Assembly: GCA_015227615.1 (NCBI GenBank) | Contig: JAALGZ010000006.1 | Location: 62,001-126,000, forward strand | Length of the DNA: 64,000 bases | From: Labyrinthula sp. Ha | Taxonomy: Eukaryota > Sar > Bigyra > Labyrinthulida > Labyrinthulaceae | Direction of reading: 5' to 3' | Part shown: positions 10,701-23,400 of the stretch, in pieces | Position numbering within the stretch: position 1 is the first letter of the stretch | Layout: each line of letters opens with the position of its first letter | The notes under the pieces: generated by a model | Databases searched by the model: none | What the model saw: the letters and a program-made list of their open reading frames with translations, nothing else | What the model was told of the DNA's origin: nothing | Position numbers and translations under genes: made by a program

Positions 10701-13700
10701 TCTTTCATATAGGAAAGTAAATTCCTGCACCCCCCCCTATCCTCACATTATTGAGATAATAATAAGCTCTTATGGTTCTTTATCTCACAACTTTTCTCTT
10801 ATCCACAAAGTCAATACAACTACAATTTCCAAGTATCTTAATAGTTAAATGTAGTCAGAGTAAGCTGTTGAGTGTAGTCCTCTCACTTTATTTTTTTATT
10901 GCAATCAGGATAGTTACACAATAATTTTATATTACTGCGCAATTGGTACAACTTTACATAATAATTGTTTAGAATACCCAGGCACCGGGAACAACAAATC
11001 GTAAAACTTCGATATCTTAAGAATGACTATGGGTTGAAAGACGTTACCTATATAATTTTAAAGCTTTCTTCAAGGTCCTCGAGCTTGCTTATCTAAATAA
11101 GAACATTCCTATATCGATCAATATTTTACTGACTCATCACAGTCTCACAGGTATGCATGTAAGCTCATATGATAATAAAACAACGGATTTGATTTATTTA
11201 ACTTTAAATTATGTTTGGACCATAATATAAAGCTTAGATGCATATAGAAAATGTTTTTACATAATTTAATCTGCAAGTTGTAGTCAATTGCTAAGTTCTT
11301 AATAACATGTAATTATATTGAGAACGTGGAGGCATAGAAGAGTCAAAGCAAGGTTTTAAGTTTTATACCTTGACTCAAGCTTCTCGTTAAATTAAGAACT
11401 TAATTTTTTTCAGATATTAAATAACAGATGTAAGCTATTTATGTCTGAGACTTACCAAATCAATGACTTCAAAAAACGTTAAGTCGAGCTTGGTAGCAGA
11501 GGAAAAACCTCTAGTTTTGTTTACTATATTAGAATCAAATGCAACATACACTATATGAAGGTATTCTTTATGCAAGATATATTAATATTTATGTTAAAAG
11601 ATAATAACTCTAATAATGCGTTTATCTAATCTGAGTTCATCTTTTCAATAATATCTATTATGACTCTTAAGTAACACAACATAATTTAATTAGAAACAGT
11701 TAACATAAAGAAACAAGAATGTATTGATCATTGACAATTATAACCATTCAGACTTTCTATAAAATTCCAAAGCTCCTTGACAAGCTGGCTTTTATGGACC
11801 TTAATCTTCCTTCCTGGAGTGTAATGACTTTAAAAAATACACTTGAATTCTATTCTGATACACGGAAATTTCATTTAAAATAAGACACCAAGATTAGCTG
11901 AATTGATGTATAGATATTTTTGCTCTAATAAGATTGTGTAACTTTTTTCAATATATGTTTATGTTAAATTGCTCTATACACTAAACTCTTTCCAATTTTC
12001 TCAAAACTCCAATTGAACTATCAAGTTGGAGTTTGAGTGCTATAGAAAAAAAATATATATAACGACACATTTCAATAAGAATGAATTTTCCATTCTAAAT
12101 TAGAGAACTTCAGAAATTTGATAATAATATAGAAATTTAATATATCGATATAGCATGCGCATCTAAACTTCTAAATCAAATATAGATAATAAGAAGTTTG
12201 CAAGTAATGAAACCACTGCAAAGTGATAGTAATACTTTAAATAATATTATGAATTCACTGTAAAATACAGTGAAAGCAATTCCTGCAAAGTTATTAGTTA
12301 GTGTTTGTATTTAGTTAAATAAAAGGGACAGATTCCTGAGATAATTGGAATGTAACCAGTATAAACTTGAAAAAGAGGAAAAGATGTTTGGATTCCAACT
12401 CTGTATCATGATAATAAAAATTTCTTTTTACGGTAGGTACAGAAAAATTCCTAGTAAATTCAAATCCTTGTTTTCTTTAAAGTGATGAAGTTTATAATAT
12501 CTACTTAGGGAACACATTGTGCTCTTAGCCAACTTGGAATTGAACTGCTAAGGCTAATTATATTATTAAACACTCTAGGAGATAAAACAATTATTATACC
12601 AGAAATAAATAATTTAAATATCTTTTTCAGTTTTTTTTTCATAAGTTAACTTTATTCGCTTCTTGGATTTCTATTTCTGAATGTTTTTCTTGCTTAACCC
12701 GAATATACATTCTCCCTTCTCAACATATCAATCACACTAGAGGAACGAGCCCTATGGCCTCCGCATTATGACCCTGGATTAGTTTATATTCCTGTGACTA
12801 TTCAGGAGGGTGTTAACTCTAAGTCACTCAAGTGTAAAAAAGAGTATATATGACTGAAAATATTTTGACTTGTGCAAAAATATATATGGTTAGGATTTTT
12901 AGAAAACCTGTCTCCAGTCGCAAGTTGTCCAACTTTCATAAGTGGCAAGCTGGACAATTGACTATGGTTGGGAGATAAAGCAGTAAACGTTATCACAAGA
13001 TGAAACTGTACATGAAGAATTTGGAGATAATAGTTAAATACATTATCACCTAAGAAGACAATTATTGTTATATAGTAAGTGATATAGCTGCGGGAGTTGT
13101 TCAAGCCTTCAAATTCGGTTTCGGTATCTTTTAATTGAAGCTTGCTTCAATATTTCAAATCAATTAGAGTACAAATTGTTTTAAAAATTTTACCTGTTGG
13201 GCATAAGAACAAGATAGATATCATAGAAAATGAGTTTGGCAGATTTGATGCTATATATTTTGAATTTCTGATTGTGAAGACAGGGCAATTGATTTGCACA
13301 ACCCATCTAGAACTCGTGAGCAGGCAAGTGTTTCTCTTCGAGCTGTATGAATGACATACTGAATTCTTAGGGTACCAACCAGGTAAGATATCGTCATTTC
13401 AAGAAAGATGGTCATAACTTAACATCTATATATTTTGAGAATCATGAAAAAAATATTTGTTCCAAGTACTGGTGTTCATATCTCAAGGTGATGTTAAGTA
13501 TAAACCTGTTTCTTAAGACTTCGTACCTGTTTTCAAAGATATAAATTAGAAGCAGGAGTGTAAACAGCATAAAACTTGTCAACCTAGTACTATAGAAATG
13601 GCAACTGAGTAGCCCTATACATGTATTTTTCAAGCATAGATGAGAAAATCACATATGTAAATATAGCTCTTGTACGCTCTAACACGATAAAATATACTGA

Positions 13701-16000
13701 TAACATTCTTTTTATGAAGCCTCCAAGCTAATAACATTTATTTTCAAAATATTTTCTACAACTTGAGAGATACTTCCACAAGAGAACAAGATTTCCATTA
13801 AAGATTGTATCTCAGTGACATCACAAAATATTAAATTTAGCCCAAGCGGCTGTTACGTTGTACATGAAAAGAAACTTCAACAGCTCATACATCAGCTGTA
13901 GGAATAAAATATCTGGCGACCTGTTTCAATCGGATATCTAAAGTGTTTCAACTATTATAGAGAAATAATTCTTAAGGTCATTATTAATCAAGAACAGTTA
14001 TGATTGCGCCGAGCTTGCGAGAGGTAATCATACTTCACAAGGTAGTACTCATGAATTTTTTCTCTTGTTTCATGTCTCATGAATTTGATTTTTCTTGAGT
14101 AAACTGTTGACAAACTTGGTAGCCATTTTTTGTTCAAACATGATGAAACTGTATTCTCTGCTTCACGGCGACTCATATGGGCCTATCCCATTAAAAATTA
14201 TTAATGACTATTTACTTCTTATTGTACTCTTGGTAATCAATGAGAAATATTGAACTCTTCTTTTTATTAGCTGATTTTGATTCTATTAAGATTATCAATG
14301 ATGAATTACATTAAATTGAGCCGCCTAGCACTTATAGAAATAACCAAAGTCTTACATGTTTATTCATGAAATTGTGAGAATACCTAGAAAAAGGAGGGTT
14401 CTTGAGACGGAACATCACTGTAATAGAGCGAGCTAGAGGAAGATTGCCCAATGTATGATGTCTCATTAAAATTCAAAGGCGCAGTCAAAATCTGAGATAG
14501 TTGAGCCATATGCCTTGAGTTGTTGATGATAATTTCCTATTGTTTATTCCTGGTACACTGAGTTACAGATTATCAGAACCCGTAAACAAGAAAAATGCTG
14601 AACAAGGAATATCAATAAGATATTTTATATCCGTAGTGACAATATTTTGATTGAGAATCCGGAGGCTTAATTTCTGTACATGTATATCTTGAGCAATACA
14701 CTAATTCCCTCATATATTTCGTGCCGATATTTAACAATATTTCAGCTTATTCTTGTGGACTTCTCTGCGTAGGTCTTCTTTTCGCTGTGGTTATTGAGAG
14801 AGCCAAGTAAGGTTGAATATGGCAAGTAGCAGGAAGTTTGGTCTTAATAATGAGAACTCCTGCGGCACTTGTAATCAGGCAGGATGGGATTTTAATGGTT
14901 AATGATCATACTTGTAAAGATGCTTTGGCCCTAATTTCCATTTTTTTAAGCCAAAGTTCTCTTCCTTTAATATCACATCAATGGGATTCAGTTCCTGGTA
15001 GGACCCATTCCAAATTCCTGATAGTATTTTCTAGCTGTTTTGGAAAGTTTCTTATGGAAGAATAGCTTGAATTAAGCTAAATATACTTTCAATGAATGAA
15101 AATACTGTATTACACAGCAAACTCATTTAAATATTGCACAATTTAAGAAAGCATTCTGATGTTGTAACCTTAAATTCTTTAATAGGCTTGAGGCATATTG
15201 CATGTCACCTCATGCTTGTCCTCTATATTGAATATTTTCTTGCTTCCCTCGGCGTACATAGGCTTCATGGAAAAGTTTGCTAGTCAACATCAGTCTTTTT
15301 GCAATGAACGATAAGCCTTGTACGACTGCCATAAAAGAAAGATTTACTTCCCCCTGGTATTATTTAAGACAAATAAGTTTCTATGGAGCATTCAAAAAGG
15401 ATTTTCATCCATGTTCAAACTAAAGCAGCCTTAGTGAACTAATTCTCCTCACAATGACTGGTATATAGGGTTGATAAAGAGCTTTCATCAGGAAATAATT
15501 GTTTGACAACCAAAACAAACTCTCAGTTATTAAAGTTTAGTGAAAATAAATGAGTTTATGTATGAATTAGTATGACACCTTGCAAGAACACAAACAAACT
15601 TTTAGATTGTTGTTTTCTCTAGCTTCCAATTTCTTCTTTATATTTGGTTGAAGTCTTTTTTTTTTGTATTGAATATTTAATACAGTTAATTAAATATTAG
15701 AAGAATGTAATATTGTTTGTGTAAGAATCTTAAGCGTTAAACGAATTTTCACTGTACTAATACGATCAATATACTCTATATAAAACGGAACCGGGATTGA
15801 GTCATGAACTTCTTCCTGCTAAGAATTAAGGGAAATTCGAGCCGTGAATCAATGAATAGAAGAACCGAATCAAATTACTGTTTCCACGGTGCCCGTTTAG
15901 AGATAGTAATTCTGAGAATACACTTTACGCTTTTCTATTCCCGGACAAAATACATATTAATAAAAAAGTAGGAAGTGAAAAGCAAAACTAACCAAAAAAA
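7797..16000. other. 8.2-kb gene-poor stretch
   Basis: No gene is recognised on either strand. Open frames are at most about 100 codons and overlap each other in different frames without domain signals. Small items seen: a 15-bp word, TTTGCATTGCAACGC, occurring twice about 340 bp apart (near 10309 and 10646); and an inverted repeat TTGTCCAACTT / AAGCTGGACAA near 12925-12957. The last 200 bp or so (from about 15770) are probably the promoter and 5' untranslated region of the SDR gene. Confidence 0.6.
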
Positions 16001-17127
16001 ATGTCTCAAACTACAGTTATTCCTTTTGAACAAGTAACAGAGGGTTTATTTGGTGGATTAGAACCAAAGTACTATGACTCTTATGTGGATGAACTTCCCG
16101 ATGCACAAGATAAAGTTGTTGCCGTGACTGGTACAACGCAGGGAATAGTACATGATTCAGTACTGTTAACTTCTAGGGATTCTGGGTTGCAAATGCTTGT
16201 GTAAGAAAAAATGTTCAAGTACTTTTCTTGCTTAATCGACCTTCTGAAAGAGTTGAAAACTGTGTTAAGCAGCTTAGTCTAGAAAAGGAAAAGTACCAAT
16301 CTACGACAGAGATTGTCCCCGTAGAATGTGACTTGAACAGTTTCGGTTCAATTAAATCTTGCGTTGTCTTTTTGAATAACTACATCCAAGAACAAGATCT
16401 TGATGGACTTCATGTGCTGATGAACAACGCGGGAATTGCTCCGATGTACTCTTCCTTTGAACAAACGAAAGATGGATTTCATCCTTGCATGCAAACTTGT
16501 TATACTGGACACTTTTACTTGATGCACTTACTCTTTCCTTTGCTCAATGCCACTGCTCAACATTCAGAAGTCCGTATTGTACAACAATCATCCTTCATGA
16601 GAAACTTCGGAACTGGATTTATACGCGAACATTACTTCAAAAGAAACTCAGCAGTTGGAAATTCTGCGGAACTTTATCATCAAGCTAAATTGGCAAATAT
16701 TTGTCTTGGTTTGAAATTAGCAGAGAAATTTCATAAATACAAGATAAGTCCAAATCTTAAATCTGTTGTTGCAGAACCTGGATTATCAGAGACCACTATT
16801 TTAAGCAAGCAGGATGGAATCATAGCTTCTTTGTTTAGTTTAGGTGTTCAATTAGGAAATAAAATTGGGGTGATGAAAGCACAAGGGTGTCCAGATGGGA
16901 CATTGCCAATGTTGCATTGTGCGTTCGGTGCAGATGTTGAAAATGGGGACTTTTTCAAACCAGAGAATTTTACAGTAGGCAGACCATTGAAAAAGATTAG
17001 TAAAGGAAAAGGAGTATTTCTTGGATTTGAGTGGCCAGCTTTAAGTCAGAGAAATCAAGAGTTGGTTTGGAGAGTTTCTGAAGAAGCAATTGGAGACAAG
17101 TTCTTTGGAGCATCAGGAAAGCTTTAG
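16001..17127 (+). CDS. Short-chain dehydrogenase/reductase, retinol-dehydrogenase/POR-like
   Basis: NAD(P)-dependent oxidoreductase with unknown substrate. Two exons (16001-16147 and 16177-17127) flank a 29-nt GT-AG intron and give 365 aa. The intron interrupts the cofactor motif: splicing restores TGTTQGIG (43-50), which neither frame shows alone. Next come NNAG (132-135), a catalytic Ser in VQQSS (about 187) and the YHQAK catalytic pair Tyr216/Lys220, followed by LANICLGLKLA as in retinol dehydrogenases and protochlorophyllide-reductase-like SDRs. A roughly 35-residue N-terminal extension and a long C-terminal tail are unusual. There is no clear transit peptide. The 3' end overlaps the last 15 bp of ISY1 on the other strand. 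Confidence 0.87.
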
Positions 17128-17869
17128 TTGGTCTAATAACTCTTGTTTCTTTATTGCAAGTTCTTTTGCTTCTCTTTCTTTTTGCTCTTTCTCAAACACC
17201 TCAAGTTTCTTTTCTTCTGTTTCTGAATATTCTTTACTGCTTGCTGAACTTTCAGATCGAGAATCATCAGCAAAGATAAAGTTCTGATGAAGCTCTTCTT
17301 TTTGCAGCTCTTTTCCAAGATTTTCGTTTCCAAAACCAAAGTAATCAAGATCAAGATTTTTAGGATCGAGTCTTCTTCGTTTTGGAACAGAGAAGTCTTG
17401 ATTCAATAGTTCTCGAACTCCAGGTAGATCCCTAGCAGCACCAAAATACTTAAACCCCTCTGATCCAGATATTCCTTGACCTTCATCATCTAAAATTCTT
17501 ATTCTTGATAAGTCTTTTCCTCCTAACTTGACAATCCGCCTTTCCCAGTTTTCTTTTTGTTTTATGAGAGTGTTCATTTCTTCATTTAACTCTCTTAATC
17601 TATACTCTCCAAGACTATAACATATTGCAAAGCAAAGGAAATACGTTCTGTCATTCAACATTTCAGCTTTCTGAAGCATAAAGCCAACTGTCTTTTTTCT
17701 TCCTGCCCTTGCTTCTTCAATAGAGGTGGTATGAGCAGGAATCTTGGGCTTAGAGCTTTTTCTTGGGCCTAATCGCAATAGCTAGAGTAAAATAATAGAA
17801 ATAAAATACAGTGTTGAAGGAAGTCCATCTATTTAACAGAGTTTTAGCTTTTTCCTGATTTCTTGCCAT
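17113..17869 (-). CDS. ISY1: Pre-mRNA-splicing factor ISY1 homologue
   Basis: Component of the Prp19/NTC-associated spliceosome, acting in the nucleus. Exon 1 is 17869-17810 (20 codons). A 28-nt intron (17809-17782) follows, then exon 2 (17781-17113), for 242 aa. Exon 1 encodes MARNQEKAKTLLNRW, the hallmark ISY1 start. Exon 2 has YRLRELNEEMNTLIKQKENW, then RIVKLGGKD and GFKYFGAARDLPGVRELL, all diagnostic. The C-terminus is an acidic/basic coiled coil ending LDQLKLS. The stop codon lies inside the SDR coding region, a 15-bp convergent overlap. The 5' end is head-to-head with ATP synthase delta. Confidence 0.93.
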
Positions 17870-18118
17870 ATCTCTTGTTCTATCTCTTGTAGAGTTTATA
17901 TCTCATTGGGTAACTTATCCAATCATATTTGCAGAAATTATCCCACTCCAGCTTATTTCTTCGACGTGTCGAAGAAAAATCTATCGTGTATGATTGGCTA
18001 CAGAAACGAATCAAAGGGAGAGAAAGTATTACAAATTTGATTGGTTCTTTCAACCAATCGGAGCGCAAAAAAAGAAAAGCAACAAAAAGAGGAAAATTCA
18101 AAACCAAACAAGATCAAA
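17870..18118. promoter_or_regulatory. Bidirectional promoter of ISY1 and ATP synthase delta, with CCAAT boxes
   Basis: The 249 bp between the two start codons hold ATTGG at 17905, 17993 and 18040 and CCAAT at 17919 and 18054. The last pair forms a perfect 8-bp inverted repeat, GATTGGTT-CTTTC-AACCAATC (18039-18059), placing two opposed CCAAT boxes 60-80 bp before the ATP synthase ATG. Confidence 0.55.
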
Positions 18119-18631
18119 ATGTTTACTCGATTTGTGACCCGAAGCCTGCGCAAACCACTTCAAAACTCCGTACGATACCTATCTGATGCTGAAGTAACGG
18201 CTTCAGATACTCTTTTGTCATTTTCCACCCCTCATCAGTCTATATTAAGCCAAGCACCTGTTTCCACTGTGATCATTCCTGGTCTTGTAGCAGAGTACGG
18301 GGTAACTGGCGCACATCAACCTATTCTAAGTGAAATGAAACCTGGAGTTCTTAAGGTTCAACATACGGCAGATGGAGAGTTTGACGAGTACTTTGTAAGC
18401 GCTGGATATTCCGTAACATCCGAGACAAAAGAAGGAAGTATCACTGAGGTTTCTGCAGCTGAAGCATTTAAATTAGAGGATCTTGATCCAAGAGCTGTAG
18501 AGGAAAAGTTGGGAGAAAGTAGAGGTAAGTTGGATGGTTTGGAAGAAGGATCTGTGGATTGGGCTCTTACTAGGATGGAAGTCGATACCCTTGAAGCTAT
18601 GGGAGCTGCTCTTGGGCTTCAAGTTGCATAA
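18119..18631 (+). CDS. Mitochondrial F1-ATP synthase delta subunit (bacterial epsilon homologue)
   Basis: Part of the central stalk of the F1Fo-ATP synthase in the mitochondrial matrix. The 170-aa protein starts with an Arg-rich presequence (MFTRFVTRSLRKPLQNSVRY). It is followed by the beta-sandwich domain: LLSFSTPHQSI, then VIIPGLVAEYGVTGAHQPIL, then EYFVSAGYS. The short C-terminal helical domain includes the AEAFKLEDLDP region. Length and order match the family. I chose the ATG at 18119 because it begins the presequence; the frame is open further upstream, but that part lies in the CCAAT-containing promoter. It is transcribed divergently from ISY1 and in tandem with cyclophilin. Confidence 0.92.
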   Translation: MFTRFVTRSLRKPLQNSVRYLSDAEVTASDTLLSFSTPHQSILSQAPVSTVIIPGLVAEYGVTGAHQPILSEMKPGVLKVQHTADGEFDEYFVSAGYSVTSETKEGSITEVSAAEAFKLEDLDPRAVEEKLGESRGKLDGLEEGSVDWALTRMEVDTLEAMGAALGLQVA

Positions 18632-18869
18632 GCTTAAGTAAACTAACCTTTAGCTTTTATGTTTTCTACACATTAAAGCAAACAATATTTTACAAACTAA
18701 ATTGTTATAGTCGATAATGATCATTTGATAATGAGCTTATCAAAAAGACAGATTTTTGATAAATCCATATTATCGGTTCTTATCAATGATGTTATTACAT
18801 ACGATTGGTTGTATTTAATTTCATACGTTTTGATTGGTCAAATATAATAGATACAAAACCAAACAAGCA
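18632..18869 (+). promoter_or_regulatory. Cyclophilin upstream region: GATAA/TTATC cluster and two CCAAT boxes
   Basis: Between 18710 and 18790 the words GATAA, TTATC and TGATAA recur on both strands at least six times. Two ATTGG boxes follow at 18804 and 18833 (29 bp apart), the second running into TCAAATATAATAG just before the ATG. The CCAAT spacing matches the arrays at 6955-7044 and 34194-34335. Confidence 0.45.
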
Positions 18870-19436
18870 ATGTATATAAGAAAGCTCTTCACTCGTTCTC
18901 TTTCCACAGCAACGAAAAATCCAAAGGTGTTTTTTGACATTTCAATCAATGAGGCACCTACCCAACGCATAACATTTGAGCTTTTTGCAGACACTGTCCC
19001 AAAAACCTCTGAAAACTTCCGTCAACTCTGTACTGGTGAAGCGGGAACGGGAAAATCTGGAGTCCCACTACATTATAAAGGAAGCATCTTTCATAGAATA
19101 ATCCCGCAATTTATGATCCAAGGAGGAGATTTTACTAATTTTAATGGAACTGGAGGAGAAAGCATTTATGGAGATAGATTTCCAGATGAGAATTTTGTGC
19201 ACAGGCATGATTCTCCTATGAAGTTAAGTATGGCAAATGCAGGACCAAATACAAATGGTAGTCAGTTTTTTATAACAACTGTTGAAACTGCTTGGTTGGA
19301 TGGAAACCATACTGTTTTTGGAGAAGTTGTTGAAGGAGAGGATGTTGTCAAAGCAGTTGAAGAGCAAGGAAGCTCTTCAGGAACACCAAAAGTAGTTTGC
19401 AAAGTTGTTGATTGTGGTGAAATTAAGGATGAGTAA
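18870..19436 (+). CDS. Cyclophilin-type peptidyl-prolyl isomerase, probably mitochondrial
   Basis: Catalyses cis-trans isomerisation of Xaa-Pro bonds. The protein has 188 aa: a basic 20-residue leader ([18 protein letters not shown]) and a complete cyclophilin A-type domain. The catalytic Arg motif is [15 protein letters not shown]. The peptide-binding motif is [15 protein letters not shown], and the cyclosporin-site Trp is in [10 protein letters not shown]. The ATG at 18870 is preferred because it opens the leader; the frame is open 12 codons upstream, but only to a non-ATG codon. Targeting to mitochondria is inferred from the leader, which resembles that of the preceding ATP synthase gene. 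Confidence 0.94.
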   Translation: MYIRKLFTRSLSTATKNPKVFFDISINEAPTQRITFELFADTVPKTSENFRQLCTGEAGTGKSGVPLHYKGSIFHRIIPQFMIQGGDFTNFNGTGGESIYGDRFPDENFVHRHDSPMKLSMANAGPNTNGSQFFITTVETAWLDGNHTVFGEVVEGEDVVKAVEEQGSSSGTPKVVCKVVDCGEIKDE

Positions 19437-19543
19437 AAACTTTGAAAGGCCTAAGTGTTAAAGCTCACACATTCAAGTTTTGAGGAAGTTTACTTTATAA
19501 GGCTGATGTTCTAGGAATTTCACTAAGTAACACATGTTAGAGA

Positions 19544-20457
19544 TTAAACAGGTTTGGCGATAGGAATAAAATCGTTCGAAACAACAGTGGCTTCGAGAAT
19601 ATCCTCTTCTGGAATAACTTTTTCATCTTTTCCCCTTTTCCCCTCAAATATGCTTATAATCTCTTGTCTTAGTTTTATTTTTCCTTTGTCAATTTTCAAG
19701 TTCATAAAAATTAAGTCACTCTTTCTGTTGACAATCTTCATCTGCGCATCTTCGAACTTTAAAATTTTCTGATCATAAAATTTTTTAGCATACTCTCTTA
19801 AATCATTCCTAGATAAGATTATCCCAACTTCTGTCTTCATTTCCGGTAAGACACGGTTTTCAAGTAATATTCTCATTTTCTTCTTTCGCGGATCTTGCGC
19901 TAGAGAAAGTGCAGAAGTACCAAGTTCATTAGTAAAACCAACTTCTCCATCGGTTAAGTTTCCTTGAGCAAGAATAAAACTTAGTGCACCGTGATTATCA
20001 TTTATAACAGCCTTCATTAAAATTGTGTGTTTGTTTTTGTCAGTTAAATTAGGGTCACAGAATGGATAAATTTTCTTGAAGACATTAATGTCGAAGAAAC
20101 GCTTTTCTAAAAGAAAAAGAAGAATGTTTTCTCCTGTTTTGTTTTGGTAATTAAAATTAATTTCATCCTTTCTGGATCCGAGTAAGCTATTTAGAAAGAA
20201 ATAATCTGAGTCTTTATGAAGAATTGATGCCATTAAGTACGATAAGTGGTGATTGAACAAACTTTGATTGATGTCTAAGAGTGGGTCTTTAATGATTTTT
20301 TCAAAGGAGTATTTGTCTTGATTCTTCATTGCTTGATAAAGTGATGTTCCTAATGTTTCATCCTATGATAATTGAATCACACAAAATTTACATGATAATT
20401 TATGTCCTTGTTGCTGTTTGGTAGATAGATTTGTAAAGCAGAAGAAGATTGTTCCAT
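19544..20457 (-). CDS. Ankyrin-like repeat protein A (paralogue of 24926-25879)
   Basis: Function unknown. Exon 1 (20457-20392, 22 codons) and exon 2 (20362-19544) are joined across a 29-nt intron (20391-20363) to give 294 aa. Upstream of the Met at 20329 the frame is open to a TAG acceptor and joins exon 1 in phase. The middle contains ankyrin-like units (for example NKHTILMKAVINDNHGALSF with ILAQGN). The C-terminus ends EEDILEATVV...IPIAKPV, matching the end of protein B. The region before it (about YAKKFYDQKILKFEDAQMKI) also aligns with B. There is no signal peptide or membrane segment. It converges on cyclophilin with a 107-bp gap. Confidence 0.75.
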
Positions 20458-23400
20458 TCTCTCTAAGAATTATAATAACGATATGGATGTAGTAATGCAA
20501 TATCGTAGTCTCAAGGAACACAAGTATATTTTTAACAAGGGCAAACTTAAAGTTGTACCTTTGAAGTAAAACAACAAGTTTAAACACTAATTTAATTAAC
20601 CTTTATATATAAATATATGAATCTATTTATTTTATTTTATTACCTATTCTTTGCAAGGATGTTGCTCCAAGTATTGATAATTTAGTTTTAATTGCTTAAG
20701 TAATTGGAGTCGGGTGAAGAACCTACAGCTATGAAAATCAGTTTCATTATTTAAAATTATTTTTTTGTAAATTTAATTGAATATTTTAATTTATCTTTCT
20801 TATCAGCTTTATTATTACTTAGTTATATTCTGCAAACTGCTGCATGCACATGATTAAACGAGAATCGAATTAATTTTTTTCAGGCCAGTATCTTAATACT
20901 GATCCTGCTTTTTTTTTAATTTTTAAGCCTTTATTACCTAGATTTTTTTTCCTTTCCATATCATGACTCAATTGCTCTGGGTGTAAATTATTTTACTTCA
21001 TGATTAACTTGACTCAATTAATTAACTATTAAAAATTATTTTGTTTATTAAGATGCATTCATTTTTTATTAATGAATGCTAATGCAATTTTGTTGATAAC
21101 AGCTCCTAAAAAATGATTCATCATTATTTACTTAGAAATAATAGAAAATTTGAGGTTTTAATATTCTTAGAACACAGGCATAGAATCCTTGATGGAAGGT
21201 TGCCATTTTGTGTTATAAATATGAAAATTTCCCTGACCACCTGAATCAAATAAGAACTAATTTTTAAAACAGGTTATTGTTAATCAAGTACTCTAAGTAT
21301 AAAACCTATTATAAACACTAATGACCATATAGATAATCCGACTAGATGAAAGGGAGTATTCAACTTCTCATTGATTGGAGTTTAACTATTTCAATAGCTT
21401 TATTGTCGTTTCATATATATGACAACTCTTTGAAATAAACGCTTGAAGCAGTGAAATATTTGTAGTATAAGAGCATCCCTATGTATACATGTATTCTAGA
21501 GGCACAATTTTGCATTTAAGCGACTTAACTATTTTCATAGTACCTTAACTACAAAAGGTTTAAGAAGCTTATAGTCTTGAGTTGCGCTTGAATTTTAGTT
21601 ATATATAGCTCAATTGATTAATCTCCTACCAACCCACAAATGATAACGATATTCTTACTATTTAATCTGTACCACTACGGATTACGCAACTCTTGATGTC
21701 TAAATTCAAAGTCAAACGGAATCTCTAAACTGGTTTCCAGATCCATGTAGAACTCGGACAAGGATTAAGTTTTTCAACGTTGCATCATATGTAAATCAAA
21801 AGGATTTTCTACACACCGAAGATCCTTTTACACCTGATCAAAAATATAAAAAGTACAGCAAGGGTATAAGCACAGAGTGACATAAGTCAGTAGGTCTAAG
21901 TAACTTCAAATCACAGATCTGTACATACTACTTAGTCCTAGAAGGTGGCAAATTCGCAATAAGTACTCATTCCTGGAAAAAACGAGCTTTCTGTGATCAC
22001 TCAAATAAGCTCAAACCTGTAAACAGAGGGCTCATCTCATTAACTAAATAACCAAGGGATGTACCCTAAGCCTTAGAATTAGTTGAAATCTTTGCTTTAA
22101 GAATATTCATAAGGAATCAGCTCTGAGTCACAATTGAACGATTCGCAGGTGATCTATAAGAATTGGTATTCTCTTAGAGCAGAAGGAGCCGCAACCCACA
22201 TACTGTCAATTCAAACATATGACAACATTTTTTTTTAATCCGGTAATAATAATTATAATCTTCAAAATAACTTCCACCTAGAAAATCAAATAGAGGTCCA
22301 GGAATAATTTTGCAACTAATCCTGCTCCTGAGCTCTATCCAGCTTAGTTGACACATTTGATATTTCCACTCAGAAGAAAAACGATAATCCTTACCATTTT
22401 TTTCTTGCGCAAATTTTGCTTTCAAACTCGTTGCATTTTTGAGCTAAGTTAATCTATGAAAGAATTTTCCAATAATAGATAGCTCTAACTTTTTTGCCAT
22501 ACCTCAGCATAATCTGAAGAGAAGGAAAAACCAAAAACTTTCTATTAGTCATAGATTAGTATAAAAACTTTTAGGCTGAATATTTGGCAATCAATAATCA
22601 ATCAAGTACTCATTAAAATCACTAAAACCGGTTTTGAGTGACAGAGGAAGAGAATAGATAACTATCTTAGGTTTCGTACTATCTAAATTTAGCGTCAGTA
22701 CTTGCAGATAAATCATAGGCACCGTGGTCATTAGCACAGGTAATAAATTACTTGCATGACCGGCAGTGGCTCTGTCCAGTTTCAACTTTTATCGCAGAAA
22801 ACTCAAAAAATTGCTTCCTGAGCATAATTCCGGGATGCATATTTATACTGAGGGCACAATGGAGAGTTATATGAAAATTATTCAAGTGAATGTTAGACAT
22901 ACATTTATTTGGCTTCATACCAGAGAGCTTAAGTGTAGTCATTATGTTAACTCTTAAAAAACCTTAGTTAAAAATATGGGAAAATTCTTATTATTTATAT
23001 TCATGTCTTCAAAGTAAAAATTATAAGTTCTTTTGTCTCTATAAAGTTGATTCATAAATTTCAAGTTGTTTTATTGTGAGAATATATATTAAGGTTTCTA
23101 CATAGTCTCACAAAGATGGAATATTAGATGAAGCCTTTTTTCTGAAACGAATAGTTTTGCAATAAAAAATATAGATATATATGGGAGAATATTAAATAAC
23201 CTCTACATATAAGGTCTTACTGAGATTCCATTTGTTTTATATGCTTCTTCTCCAACTTCTCCCTGAACTTTGTAGAAAGAATACTGAAACCCATTTTATC
23301 TAAGGTCTGGTAATATTTAATGCAAATAAAAATTATAATCTTTATGATTGAATCAGGGTGAGAGATTCCTTAATGTTAGATTAGTTTGCAATCTATAATG

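Noticed and set aside
12802-13104. Minus-strand 100-codon frame in a gene-poor stretch
   Set aside because: Its composition (Ser, His, Tyr, Ile rich) is that of noncoding DNA and no motif is found. It is the longest of many random frames in 8 kb.
22591-22957. Overlapping short frames on both strands, about 64 codons each
   Set aside because: Mutually antisense with no domain signal; consistent with chance.
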